A DNA stretch of 64,000 bases, taken from assembly GCA_905480435.1 (NCBI GenBank), contig CAJQQK010000102.1:1-64000 (forward strand). The letters run 5' to 3'. Below are positions 1-9,399 of this stretch, in pieces. The translations under genes and the position numbers were made by a program. Numbering within the stretch: the stretch's first letter is position 1; each line of letters begins with the position of its first letter. This DNA comes from an uncultured Hyphomicrobiaceae bacterium (GTDB lineage: Bacteria; Pseudomonadota; Alphaproteobacteria; Rhizobiales; Hyphomicrobiaceae). The notes below the pieces were generated by a model. That model had not been told where the DNA came from. It saw only the letters and a list, made by a program, of their open reading frames with translations, and searched no databases.

Positions 1-61
1 TGTCCTTGACGGCCGCGAGCACGACGGCAGGCTTGAACCGCGGCGGGGCGAGCACCAACAT
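1..61 (-). CDS. possible 5' end of a CDS leaving the window on the left (MLVLAPPRFKPAVVLAAVKD...)
   Basis: Open frame on the minus strand from ATG at 61 to the window edge; only 20 codons visible, no family recognisable. Confidence 0.25.
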   Translation of the reverse strand, partial: MLVLAPPRFKPAVVLAAVKD

Positions 62-190
62 ACTAATCCTGAGTAGCGCTTGATGTCATTGACAACTCTT
101 GGTGGCAAAAAATTACCCACTCAAAACGTCGGGGAGCCTTAACATTTCGCAAAGAGCATCGATAACGGTGGCTCGTAGCGCGAAGGAACG

Positions 191-220
191 GGGCGGTCAT
201 TGGGGCCGCCCTATTTTTTT
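191..220 (+). terminator. intrinsic-terminator-like hairpin
   Basis: GGGCGG (191-196) pairs with CCGCCC (206-211), followed by TATTTTTTT. Confidence 0.5.
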
Positions 221-431
221 GAAAAAATTTTGAACTGCTTGAACCTTTTCCGAGTTGGCCGCGACTGATGAGTATAGGGCAGCAAAAAAAAGCCCCAAGC
301 TGCCCTCCTCGCGGAGCCTCCCGATCAGTCCTCCCCGTCCTCGAACGGGGGGCGCCCGAGGGACTATCAAAACCGACAAAGGCAAGCATCGCCTAAGGAC
401 AATAGAACACAAGATTTAAGGAAGCAGCATC

Positions 432-746
432 ATGAGTAAGTCAGCAACCGTTATCACCGCCACAATCGCTTTGAGTGCAATCGCAGCTACGGCTGCAGTC
501 GCAGGGCCGTCCGCCGCAGGCATGTCGGGCCTCCAACAATCCATGAAGTCAGCTGCTGGACAAAATGAGATCGTCCACAAAGTCGGTAAGAAGCATCGCA
601 AATTCTTAAAAGGGCTTGCTTTTGGCATTGGAGCTGCCGTCGTCATCGGAGCGAGCATCCGCCACGAGCGCATGTGCCGCCGCCTAAGCCGCCGCTGCTG
701 GAATGGCAGTAATAACGCTTGTTGGAAGTACGACAATCGCTGTTGA
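432..746 (+). CDS. small secreted/membrane protein, Cys- and Arg-rich C-terminus
   Basis: 104-aa ORF with signal-peptide-like N-terminus (MSKSATVITATIALSAIAATAAVA). Confidence 0.6.
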   Translation: MSKSATVITATIALSAIAATAAVAGPSAAGMSGLQQSMKSAAGQNEIVHKVGKKHRKFLKGLAFGIGAAVVIGASIRHERMCRRLSRRCWNGSNNACWKYDNRC

Positions 747-933
747 GGCGAGCATAGAAATTCCCGAGGTTCCCTCCGGAAGCAGGCTGCGATGTCCAAG
801 TGACTCGCGGCCTGTGTTTTTGCGTTTGTGATCTGCTACCTGAAGGCTGCGAGCACGGACTTGCAATCTTCAGGTAGCAGCGGTCATCATTCAGTCAGCC
901 GTTGTGAGGCTCGATTGGCGTTGAAAGGGAGGA

Positions 934-1953
934 ATGACATTGGCGAACCCGAAAGTGGTGCTGTGGCGCCCGATGTACGATCTGGCCGGACATGACATGT
1001 TGAAAGACGCAGGCGTGGATGTCGTGATTGTCGATACACCGAATGTCGATGAACTCAAGCAGGCGCTGCATGGTGCCCGTGCACTTTGGGTGCGCACACC
1101 GGAGCGCGTAACGGCGGAGGTGCTCGAAGCGGGTAAACATCTTGCAGTCGTTTCGACATCAGGCTTCGGCACCGACAACATCGACATCCCAGCTGCGACA
1201 GAGCGTGGAATATTGGTCGTCAATCATCTGGGGTTCGGTCGTATTCCGGTTTCCGAGCACTCAATTATGCTGATCCTGGCAGCCGCCAAGCGGCTCGTCT
1301 GGGGCGACAAGGCATATCGCGACGGCTCGGCATGGACACAACGATCCGGCAACAAATACTTTGAGCTTGATGGCAAAACGGTTGGCATCGTCGGGCTCGG
1401 CTATATCGGCTCTGAGCTTGCGCGCAAACTCAAGTATGGCTTTCGATGCAACGTGCTGGGTTATGACCCGCATGTCGATCCGCGCATTACCAACCTCGCG
1501 GATGTGACGGTTAAGTCAGACTTGTTTGAAATGCTGGCTGAGAGCGAAGTTCTGGTGTTGGTGCCTGAGCTGACGGATGAAACCCGGAATATGATTGGTG
1601 CCAAAGAATTGGCCACGCTGCCACCGGGTGCAATTGTGGTCAACACCGGGCGCGGCGCGGTGCTCGATCTTGACGCACTTATTGGCGCGCTTGATAGCGG
1701 CCATGTTGGCGCGGCGGGGCTTGATGTTGTCTATCCTGAACCGCTGCCAGATGATCACCCACTCCTTGCCCACGAAGGCGTGACGTTGTCGCCGCATATT
1801 GCGGGTGGGACAGTTGAGGCTTCAAGTGGATTGACGCAATCTGCGTTTGAGCAAATCACGACGGCGCTCAAAGGCGAATTCCCCAAATTTCCACTCAATC
1901 GTCTGGCTTGGGAGAGCGATAAGTCACGCAGGCCAGAAGACACGTTGCTCTGA
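934..1953 (+). CDS. D-2-hydroxyacid dehydrogenase, NAD-binding
   Basis: GxGxxG motif (GIVGLGYIG), NTGRGAVLD, PEPLPDDHPL and SPHIAGG motifs of the family. Confidence 0.9.
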   Translation: MTLANPKVVLWRPMYDLAGHDMLKDAGVDVVIVDTPNVDELKQALHGARALWVRTPERVTAEVLEAGKHLAVVSTSGFGTDNIDIPAATERGILVVNHLGFGRIPVSEHSIMLILAAAKRLVWGDKAYRDGSAWTQRSGNKYFELDGKTVGIVGLGYIGSELARKLKYGFRCNVLGYDPHVDPRITNLADVTVKSDLFEMLAESEVLVLVPELTDETRNMIGAKELATLPPGAIVVNTGRGAVLDLDALIGALDSGHVGAAGLDVVYPEPLPDDHPLLAHEGVTLSPHIAGGTVEASSGLTQSAFEQITTALKGEFPKFPLNRLAWESDKSRRPEDTLL

Positions 1954-2128
1954 CCTGAAAAGGCTAGGTTCAAAAAAAGTCTGAGAAAAAATTCCTTGTG
2001 TGTCCTGGTTCACAGCGGTGGGTCAGGAGATGGCGCATGTTGGGTTCATCGGCGGGCGGCAACAACGACCGCCGGCAAAAACAAACGAAACCAACCGAGC
2101 ACACGCTCACATACAAGGAATATCAACA

Positions 2129-2440
2129 ATGTTTAAGAAAACGATCATCTCCGCTTTTGCAGCCGTCGCTCTGATGGTTGGCATGCAGGCACCAGCATCC
2201 GCCGCTATGGGTGTTGCCAATCCAGCAGTTGCCCAGTCTGAAGCCGCATCGGAAATCGTCAAAGTCGGCGGGCGTCGTCATCGCGGTTCCCGGCATCGTG
2301 GTTCCCGCCGTCACGGTGGCTTCCGCCGCCATCGTTGGGGCCGGCATCACCGCTGGCATGGCCGTCACAATTGGGGCCGGCATTACTACTACCGCAACTG
2401 CCACTGGCACCACGGTCGTCGGTACTGCGGTTACCACTAA
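2129..2440 (+). CDS. small secreted His/Arg/Gly-rich protein
   Basis: Signal peptide MFKKTIISAFAAVALMVGMQAPASA then low-complexity RRHRGSRHRGSRRHGG...; start placed at 2129 rather than 2000. Confidence 0.65.
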   Translation: MFKKTIISAFAAVALMVGMQAPASAAMGVANPAVAQSEAASEIVKVGGRRHRGSRHRGSRRHGGFRRHRWGRHHRWHGRHNWGRHYYYRNCHWHHGRRYCGYH

Positions 2441-2467
2441 GTAGCCGTAGAATTTCAATCTAAAGTG

Positions 2468-2500
2468 AGCCCCGTCAACGCAAGTTGGCGGGGTTTCGTG
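2468..2500 (+). terminator. hairpin downstream of the His/Arg-rich gene
   Basis: CCCCGTCAAC (2470-2479) / GTTGGCGGGG (2484-2493), then TTTCGTG; short T tract. Confidence 0.45.
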
Positions 2501-2630
2501 TTGTGCCGTGGCGCACGGAGTCGCGAACGCATGCTAGATTTTGATGGCGACAGGGAACTCATTGTTTGCGCGTAATGGGGGGATGGGCCAAAATCAGGGA
2601 CGCGACAACAGATCGAGAGGCACCCGAGAC

Positions 2631-3113
2631 ATGGCAACGGAAATCGAGTTCGAGGTCAACGGCGGGCGCCAGCGTGTCAAGGAAGACGGCGCGACGCCGT
2701 TGTTGTTGGCCTTGCGGAATAATTTGGAGCTGCGTGGCACACGGCACGGATGCGCGACCGGTAATTGCGGCGCCTGCGCGGTGTTGGTCGAGGGCCGTCC
2801 AGTGACCTCATGTAACACACCGGTTGAGGCGGTTGCCGGTCTCACCGTTGAGACCATTGAGGGATTTGAACGCGATGCAGTCGGTAAGGCATTGTTGGGG
2901 GCGTTCATGAATGAGCAGGCAGGCCAGTGCGGCTATTGTTTGGCTGGCATCTTGATCCGAGCCAAGGCCTTTTTGGTCAATACCAAATCACCATCGCGTG
3001 CGGATATCGCCGAGGCCTTGGATGATCATTTATGTCGGTGCGGGGCGCATCATCGAATACTAACCGCGATTGAGCGGGCGGCAAATGAACTGAGCGGGGG
3101 GCAAGCGGCATGA
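2631..3113 (+). CDS. 2Fe-2S subunit of xanthine dehydrogenase-family hydroxylase
   Basis: HGCATGNCGACAVLVEG and QCGYCLAGIL...LCRCGAHHRI cysteine motifs; start at 2631 (MATEIEFEVNG). Confidence 0.9.
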   Translation: MATEIEFEVNGGRQRVKEDGATPLLLALRNNLELRGTRHGCATGNCGACAVLVEGRPVTSCNTPVEAVAGLTVETIEGFERDAVGKALLGAFMNEQAGQCGYCLAGILIRAKAFLVNTKSPSRADIAEALDDHLCRCGAHHRILTAIERAANELSGGQAA

Positions 3114-5224
3114 GCGCACAAACAATTTCGCCAAGCCTCACCGACAATCCATTGTGCAGCGATTGGCTGACATTTGAGGCGGATGGTCGTGTCACGTTGA
3201 AAACCGGAAAAGTTGAAATCGGCCAGGGTATTTTGACCGCGTTGGTCCAGATTGCAGCCGACGAACTCGATATATCGCCGGACCGTTTCGATGTGATCTC
3301 GGGGCATACGGCACTCGGTCCCGTGGAGGCGGGCACATCAAGCTCACTTTCCATCGAAGTATCAGGCAAGGCCATTCGTCATGCGGCGTCGGCAGTGCGC
3401 AAGCTTCTGCTGACAGAGGCGGGCACGCTGCTGCAGGCAGAAATGTCAAACTTGAGCGTTGTTGATGGTGCCGTGCATGTGGGTGGTCGCGACAGTTCGT
3501 TGACGCTGTCGTCGCTCGCATCGAGTGTTGATCTCGGCCAGTCTGTTATGGAGTTTGCCAGCCCCAAGCAACCCGGTGAACGGCGCTTGGTCGGCACGTC
3601 GATGCCGCGGATTGATTTGCTGCATAAGGCGGTGGGTGAGCATTTCATTCAAAACATCGCACTGCCCGGCATGCGGCATGGTCGCATTGTGCAGCCGCCA
3701 TCTGGTGTACGCCGTTTGGTGACGTTCGATGAGGCAGCGCTAGCCTCCAAGTTTCCCGATGTCACAATCGTGCGAAATGGATCAATTGTCGGTGTGATTG
3801 CTGAGACTGAAGCAGTAGTCATCAAGGCTATTGAGTTAGCGGCGAAGCTTGTCACGTGGAATGAACCAGAACCGCCGCCCAAGAATATCTTTGGCACACT
3901 TAGGGCGCTCGACAATGCTCCTGAAGTTACTGCCGATAAGGGCGATGTTGCGGCCGTCACTGGCAAGAAAATCTCGCTGACGGTGACCAAGCCTTACATC
4001 GCCCACGCTTCGATCGCGCCATCGTGTGCCATCGCGACATGGACTGCCTCTGACAAAATCGAAGTGCTGAGTCATACGCAGTCACCGCATGGGCTTGCTG
4101 ATGGTCTCGGTGTCGTTTTTGGGCTCGACGGGATGAATGACATCACGGTTATCCATAAGCCGGGGGCTGGCACCTATGGTCATAGCGGCCAGGATGATGC
4201 TGCACTTGATGCTGTGTTGTTGGCGAAATCCGTACCGGGCGTACCTGTTCGCGTGCTCTGGTCGCGCGCGGATGATTTTCAGTCGTCGCCGGCTGGTTGC
4301 GCAATGGTGGTTCACGCCGAAGGTGTTCTGGGTGACGATGGCCGCATTGCGTCGATTTCGATGGAATCGTTGAGCCAACCGCATGCCCAGCGGCCAGGGC
4401 GTGGCGGCTTTGCTGAGATGACTAACGCAGCTCTGCTCGATCCGCCATTACCGGTCACGCCGGTATCCGCTGATGTGCCGCCCGCACGAGGTGGCGGGGC
4501 TGATCGCAATGCGACACCGCTCTATGCAATTCCGAATGTGCACGTGCAGAAACGTATCCTCCAGAAGTGGCCGGTTCGGACGTCCGCGCTACGTGGCCTT
4601 GGTGGCTATGCCAATCTCTACGCGCTGGAAGGGCTGATGGATGAGTTGGCGGAAGCAGCAGGACAATGCCCGGTCGCGTTTCGGGTGGCCCACCTGGAAG
4701 ACAAGCGCGCTGCCTACCTCATTGAGCGTGTCGCTGAAATGGCGGGGTGGCCGGGTCCGAGCGGAGAAGGCGAGGCAATCGGCGTCGCGGTCTCGCAATA
4801 TAAGAACAAGAGCGCTTATTCAGCGGTTGCGGTGCGCGTGCGTCTTGACGAGGAAGTGCGTCTTCTCAATGTCTATGCGGCTGTCGACAGCGGCGAGGCG
4901 GTCAATCCAGATGGTATCCGCAATCAGATTGAGGGCAGTATCATTCAAGCGGCGAGTTGGACACTGAAGGAAGCGCTGGCCATTGACGGTGATCGGATTG
5001 CGACGGATGGCTGGGACGCGTATCCGATCCTAAAGTTTTCAGAGATACCCGAGATTGAGGTTGAGTTAGTTGACCGGCCAGAACTGCCTTCGCTTGGCGT
5101 CGGTGAAACGGCGGTCGGTACGACGGGCGCTGCGATTGGAAATGCGGTCAAGCGCGCGATTGGCTTGCGGTTGCTCGATCTGCCGTTGACACGCGATGCA
5201 ATCCAAGCGGCTATAAACAAATAG
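3110..5224 (+). CDS. xanthine dehydrogenase-family molybdopterin-binding subunit
   Basis: 704 aa; KVEIGQGILTALVQIAADEL, RGLGGYANLYALE, GVGETAVGTTGAAIGNA; overlaps the 2Fe-2S gene by 4 bp. Confidence 0.88.
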   Translation: MSAQTISPSLTDNPLCSDWLTFEADGRVTLKTGKVEIGQGILTALVQIAADELDISPDRFDVISGHTALGPVEAGTSSSLSIEVSGKAIRHAASAVRKLLLTEAGTLLQAEMSNLSVVDGAVHVGGRDSSLTLSSLASSVDLGQSVMEFASPKQPGERRLVGTSMPRIDLLHKAVGEHFIQNIALPGMRHGRIVQPPSGVRRLVTFDEAALASKFPDVTIVRNGSIVGVIAETEAVVIKAIELAAKLVTWNEPEPPPKNIFGTLRALDNAPEVTADKGDVAAVTGKKISLTVTKPYIAHASIAPSCAIATWTASDKIEVLSHTQSPHGLADGLGVVFGLDGMNDITVIHKPGAGTYGHSGQDDAALDAVLLAKSVPGVPVRVLWSRADDFQSSPAGCAMVVHAEGVLGDDGRIASISMESLSQPHAQRPGRGGFAEMTNAALLDPPLPVTPVSADVPPARGGGADRNATPLYAIPNVHVQKRILQKWPVRTSALRGLGGYANLYALEGLMDELAEAAGQCPVAFRVAHLEDKRAAYLIERVAEMAGWPGPSGEGEAIGVAVSQYKNKSAYSAVAVRVRLDEEVRLLNVYAAVDSGEAVNPDGIRNQIEGSIIQAASWTLKEALAIDGDRIATDGWDAYPILKFSEIPEIEVELVDRPELPSLGVGETAVGTTGAAIGNAVKRAIGLRLLDLPLTRDAIQAAINK

Positions 5225-5228
5225 GGTC

Positions 5229-5276
5229 AAGGGACGACGTCCCTTGTCAGAGAGTTTGAGGGACGAAGTCCTTCAA
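5229..5276. repeat. two adjacent short inverted repeats with GGGAC/GTCCC cores
   Basis: AAGGGACGACGTCCCTT (5229-5245), then TTGAGGGAC-GAA-GTCCTTCAA (5256-5276, one G-T wobble). Confidence 0.6.
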
Positions 5277-5301
5277 GTTGCGTAGCAAGTAGAGGCTGAT
5301 C

Positions 5302-5571
5302 ATGTGCCGTAACATCAAGACGTTGTACAATTTTTCACCACCCGCAAGCGAGGAAGAAATTCGTGCCGCGTCGCTTCAATTTGTTCGCAAATTGAGTGGC
5401 TTCACTGCGCCCTCCAAGTCCAACCAAGCTGCATTCGACCGTGCTGTCGATCAAGTTGCTGATGTCGCCCATGAACTGCTCAGTGCGTTGGTGACAAAGG
5501 CGCCGCCGCGTGACTGTGATATCGAGGCGGAAAAGGCGCGCATGGCACAGCGTTTTGGCACGACTTCTTAG
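5302..5571 (+). CDS. DUF2277-like small protein
   Basis: MCRNIKTLYNFSPPASEEEIRAASLQFVRKLSGF resembles the DUF2277 N-terminus. Confidence 0.8.
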   Translation: MCRNIKTLYNFSPPASEEEIRAASLQFVRKLSGFTAPSKSNQAAFDRAVDQVADVAHELLSALVTKAPPRDCDIEAEKARMAQRFGTTS

Positions 5572-5589
5572 AGCTAAGGAACACACAGT

Positions 5590-7695
5590 ATGGCTTGGCG
5601 CATTGGCGTGGATATCGGGGGCACGTTCACGGACGTTGCCTTGGTTGAGGAAGGTTCCGGTCGGATCGGCGTTGCCAAGGTGCCAACCACGCCTGACGAT
5701 TTTGGCCGTGGCGTGCTTGATGGTTTGAAGTCAGTTATGGCGAAGTATGACATCGCGGCAGGTGATGTTGGTTTGCTCGCGCATGCGACGACGATTGTGA
5801 CGAACGCGATCCTCGAAGAAAAAGGCGCGCCGGCAGCTCTGATTATGAGCCGCGGTTTTCGAGATATACTTGAACTGCGTCGGTCGTCGCGTCCGGACCT
5901 TTATGATTTGTTCCAGGATGGTCCACATATTCTGATCCCGCGCCGTAACCGGATGGAGATTACCGAGCGCGTCGGTGCGGACGGCAGCGTCGTGACGCCG
6001 CTGGCGGAAACTGAGATCGAAGGCTTGATTGCCGCCATCAAAGAGCGCGAGGTGCAATCAATCGCTGTCTCGTTGATGTTCAGCTTCCTCAATTCTGAGC
6101 ATGAAAAGAAACTGGGCGCGGCGCTGCGCAAGGCGTTTCCTGATCTGCCGGTTTATCTCTCGTCAGAAGTGCTGCCGGAAATTCGCGAGTTTGAGCGCAC
6201 GAGCACGACGGCGGTCTGCGCCTATGTCGGACCGATCCTGGCGTCGTATCTGGCGCGGCTGGAAGAAACCCTTCGCGATCTTGGATTGCCGCCGCTTTAC
6301 GTCATGGGATCGAACGGTGGCGTGTTCGAAGCAGCCGAAGGCGTATCGATGCCCGCGATGGCGGTCGAGTCCGGCCCGGCTGCCGGCGTTGTTGCCACGA
6401 GCCTGATCGCGAACCAGACGGGCAAGCGCGATATTCTGTCGTTCGATATGGGCGGCACGACGGCGAAGGCGAGCCTCATCCGCGATGGCAAATACGAGAC
6501 GACGCCGGAATACGAGGTCGGCGGCGGTGCCAGTGGCAATCGTTGGATGAACGGCACCGGTCATCCCATCCGGGTGCCGGTGATTGATCTCGCTGAAGTT
6601 TCTGCTGGTGGCGGTTCGATTGCGTGGGTGGATCGTGCAGGCTCACTGCGGGTTGGGCCCGCCAGCGCCGGCGCGACACCCGGGCCGGCGTGTTACCAAC
6701 GTGGCGGCACTGAGCCGACGGTGACGGATTGCAACTTGCTACTTGGCTATCTTGACCAGAAGTCATTGCTCGGCGGGGATCTGGAAATCAGTCTCGAAGC
6801 GGCGGAGACTGCCATCAACGAGAAGCTCGCCAAACCGCTCGGCGTTGACGTCCGCTCAGCGGCTGCAGCTGTTATCGATGTGGTGAACCACTCGATGGCG
6901 GAAGCGCTCAAGATTGTATCCGTCCAACGTGGTTATGATCCGCGCGAGTTTGTGCTTTCGGCGTTTGGTGGAGCAGGACCATTGCATGCCATTGCGCTTG
7001 CCGACGAGCTTGCGATGGACGAAGTGCTGTGCCCACCGATTCCGGGAGCGTTCTCGGCGCTGGGGCTGGTTGGCACCGACCTCAAACGCGATTACGTACG
7101 CACGTTTTTCCAAACGACCGACAAGGCTGATCCAGTTGCGCTGGAGGCCGCGTATAGCGAACTGCAAGCGTTTGGCGAAGCAATGCTTGAGCGCGCTGGC
7201 GTTCCAGCAGAGCGGCGACGTTTCGAGCGCTCGATTGATGCGCGCTATGTCCGCCAATCGTATGAATTGAGCGTGCCGGTTGGTGCGCCTCCGTTCAATG
7301 CGGCGACACTTGATGAAATCGCGGTGAGTTTCCACGAGCGTCACCGACAGACGTATGGTCACGACAATAATTCCGAGCCGGTGCAGATCGTGAATGTGCG
7401 GCTTGCGGCAATTGGAGAGATTCCGTCGCTTCGCATTGGCGACCAAACGGGAGTTGCAGGTAGCGATCCGATCAAGTCACGCCGTGGATTGTGGTTCCGT
7501 GAGGGTGGCGCTGTCGACGCCAATATCCTTGATCGCGCAACGATGCCGGCTGGTTATACGGTGACCGGCCCGGCTGTGATTGAATCGTTGGAGTCGACCA
7601 TTCTGGTCCGTCCTGGTTGGCAGGCTGCAATGGACGCCGACGGTTTTATCATCATAACACGAGCCGGCGCGGTAACGCGGGGTATAGAGGCATGA
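5590..7695 (+). CDS. hydantoinase/oxoprolinase family protein, HyuA type
   Basis: RIGVDIGGTFTDVALVEE, HATTIVTNAILE, SFDMGGTTAKASLI, LSAFGGAGPLHA. Confidence 0.92.
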   Translation: MAWRIGVDIGGTFTDVALVEEGSGRIGVAKVPTTPDDFGRGVLDGLKSVMAKYDIAAGDVGLLAHATTIVTNAILEEKGAPAALIMSRGFRDILELRRSSRPDLYDLFQDGPHILIPRRNRMEITERVGADGSVVTPLAETEIEGLIAAIKEREVQSIAVSLMFSFLNSEHEKKLGAALRKAFPDLPVYLSSEVLPEIREFERTSTTAVCAYVGPILASYLARLEETLRDLGLPPLYVMGSNGGVFEAAEGVSMPAMAVESGPAAGVVATSLIANQTGKRDILSFDMGGTTAKASLIRDGKYETTPEYEVGGGASGNRWMNGTGHPIRVPVIDLAEVSAGGGSIAWVDRAGSLRVGPASAGATPGPACYQRGGTEPTVTDCNLLLGYLDQKSLLGGDLEISLEAAETAINEKLAKPLGVDVRSAAAAVIDVVNHSMAEALKIVSVQRGYDPREFVLSAFGGAGPLHAIALADELAMDEVLCPPIPGAFSALGLVGTDLKRDYVRTFFQTTDKADPVALEAAYSELQAFGEAMLERAGVPAERRRFERSIDARYVRQSYELSVPVGAPPFNAATLDEIAVSFHERHRQTYGHDNNSEPVQIVNVRLAAIGEIPSLRIGDQTGVAGSDPIKSRRGLWFREGGAVDANILDRATMPAGYTVTGPAVIESLESTILVRPGWQAAMDADGFIIITRAGAVTRGIEA

Positions 7696-9395
7696 CCATG
7701 AACACCACGACAACTGCTTCTGATCCAGCCGCGTTCGAAATCATGAAGAATGCGCTTCATAAGATCGCCGAGGAAATGCGCGTTGTTCTTGCCAAAACGG
7801 CTTACTCGCCGATCTTGAAATCAGCTGGCGACTATTCCTGCGGCGTGTTTGATGCAACCGGTGATATGGTGGCGCAGGGGCCTGATCTACCGATCCATCT
7901 TGGCTCAATGCCGGATGCCGTGCGCGCAATCGTGCAGGTTTTTGGCGACGACGTGCATGACGGCGATGTGTTCATCCATAACGATCCGTATTTCGGCGGC
8001 TCTCATTTGCCGGACGTCAATGTGATTCGACCCGCGTTCTATGACGGCCAACTGCTCGGCTACACCTGTCTCCGCGCGCATTGGCCAGACATTGGTTCGG
8101 CAACGCCTGGCAGTTATGGAGCAGTTACTGAAATCTATGGTGAAGGTTTGCGCTTGCCACCGATCCGGTTGGTCAGTAGGGGCGTCATGAACGTGGATGT
8201 CGAAAAGATCATCCTCGCCAACGTGCGGACACCGGAAGAGCGCAAAGGTGATCTCGGATCTCAGCTTGCCGCTACCTTGCGTGCTTGTCAGCGCCTCGAA
8301 GGTCTCGCGGAGCGTTATGGTCCCGATACGTTGATCCGAACCATGGCCGAGGTGATGGATTACTCCGAACGACTGATGCGCGCGACGCTTGCCGATCTGC
8401 CTGATGGTGAAGGGGCGTTCGCCGATTTTCTCGATGGCGACGGCATTCCGGATGACGACGAAGGCAACGATGCGCCGATCTGGATACGGATGAAGGTCGA
8501 CAAGCGCGGCGATCGTGTTGTCGTTGATTTCGAGGGCACGGATCCGGCCACGGCAGGCCCGATCAATGCGCCGTTGTCGGTCACCGCATCGGGGGTTTAT
8601 TGCGCTCTTAAGACGGCGGTCGATCCGAACAGTCTCATTCCGCCGAACTCCGGTTGTTGGCGCGCAATCGAGGTGACGGCGCCAAAGGGATCGCTGCTCA
8701 ATGCCGAGTTCCCGAGCCCGGTGGTTTACGCCAACCATGAAATTTCGCACAGGCTGGCCGACATGGTGATGGGTGCGCTGGTGAATTTTTGGCCCGAACA
8801 GGTCATGGCCTGCAGCCAGGGCACGTCTGCCATTCTGACGCTTGGCGGTGTCGATCCGCGCTCGGGCAATCGATATGTTTCGTATGAGACCGTCAAAGGT
8901 GGCTTCGGCGCGAGGCCGAATAAGGACGGCATCAACGTTGTCGCGAGCGGCATTTCAAACACCATGAACACGCCCATCGAGGTGCTCGAAATGGCCTTCC
9001 CTGTTCGCGTTCTTGAGTACTCTGTCGAGCCAGACACAGGCGGTGCCGGCAAGTATCGCGGCGGTAACGCGGCGCGGCGTATCTGGCAGCTTCTTGATGA
9101 TGCGACGGCAACTGGCACGCTGTGCATGGAGCATATGACGTCGCCGCCGTTTGGGCTTGCTGGCGGAAAAGCCGGCTCTGCTGCAATCGTCAAACTTAAA
9201 ACGCCAGATGGCAAAGTGCGTGACCTGCCAAGCAAGGGCGCCTTCAAGGTGCCCGGTGGCTCGATTGTCGACATGATCACGCCGGGTTCCGGTGGCTTTG
9301 GTGATCCGCAGGAGAGGGACGAGGCAGCACTCGCAGCCGACCTCACCGAGGGATATGTCACCGAGGCCGGCATCAAGCGAGACTACGAAAGGTAA
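7692..9395 (+). CDS. hydantoinase B/oxoprolinase family protein, HyuB type
   Basis: LAKTAYSPILKSAGDYSCGVFDATGDMVAQG, FIHNDPYFGGSHLPDVNV; ATGA overlap with the HyuA gene. Confidence 0.92.
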   Translation: MTMNTTTTASDPAAFEIMKNALHKIAEEMRVVLAKTAYSPILKSAGDYSCGVFDATGDMVAQGPDLPIHLGSMPDAVRAIVQVFGDDVHDGDVFIHNDPYFGGSHLPDVNVIRPAFYDGQLLGYTCLRAHWPDIGSATPGSYGAVTEIYGEGLRLPPIRLVSRGVMNVDVEKIILANVRTPEERKGDLGSQLAATLRACQRLEGLAERYGPDTLIRTMAEVMDYSERLMRATLADLPDGEGAFADFLDGDGIPDDDEGNDAPIWIRMKVDKRGDRVVVDFEGTDPATAGPINAPLSVTASGVYCALKTAVDPNSLIPPNSGCWRAIEVTAPKGSLLNAEFPSPVVYANHEISHRLADMVMGALVNFWPEQVMACSQGTSAILTLGGVDPRSGNRYVSYETVKGGFGARPNKDGINVVASGISNTMNTPIEVLEMAFPVRVLEYSVEPDTGGAGKYRGGNAARRIWQLLDDATATGTLCMEHMTSPPFGLAGGKAGSAAIVKLKTPDGKVRDLPSKGAFKVPGGSIVDMITPGSGGFGDPQERDEAALAADLTEGYVTEAGIKRDYER

Positions 9396-9399
9396 TGCT

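Noticed and set aside
6856-7446. 196-aa minus-strand ORF opposite HyuA
   Set aside because: Shadow ORF with no recognisable domain.
7905-8750. 281-aa minus-strand ORF opposite HyuB
   Set aside because: Antisense to a well-supported HyuB CDS; composition is typical of a shadow ORF in GC-rich DNA, no family motif.
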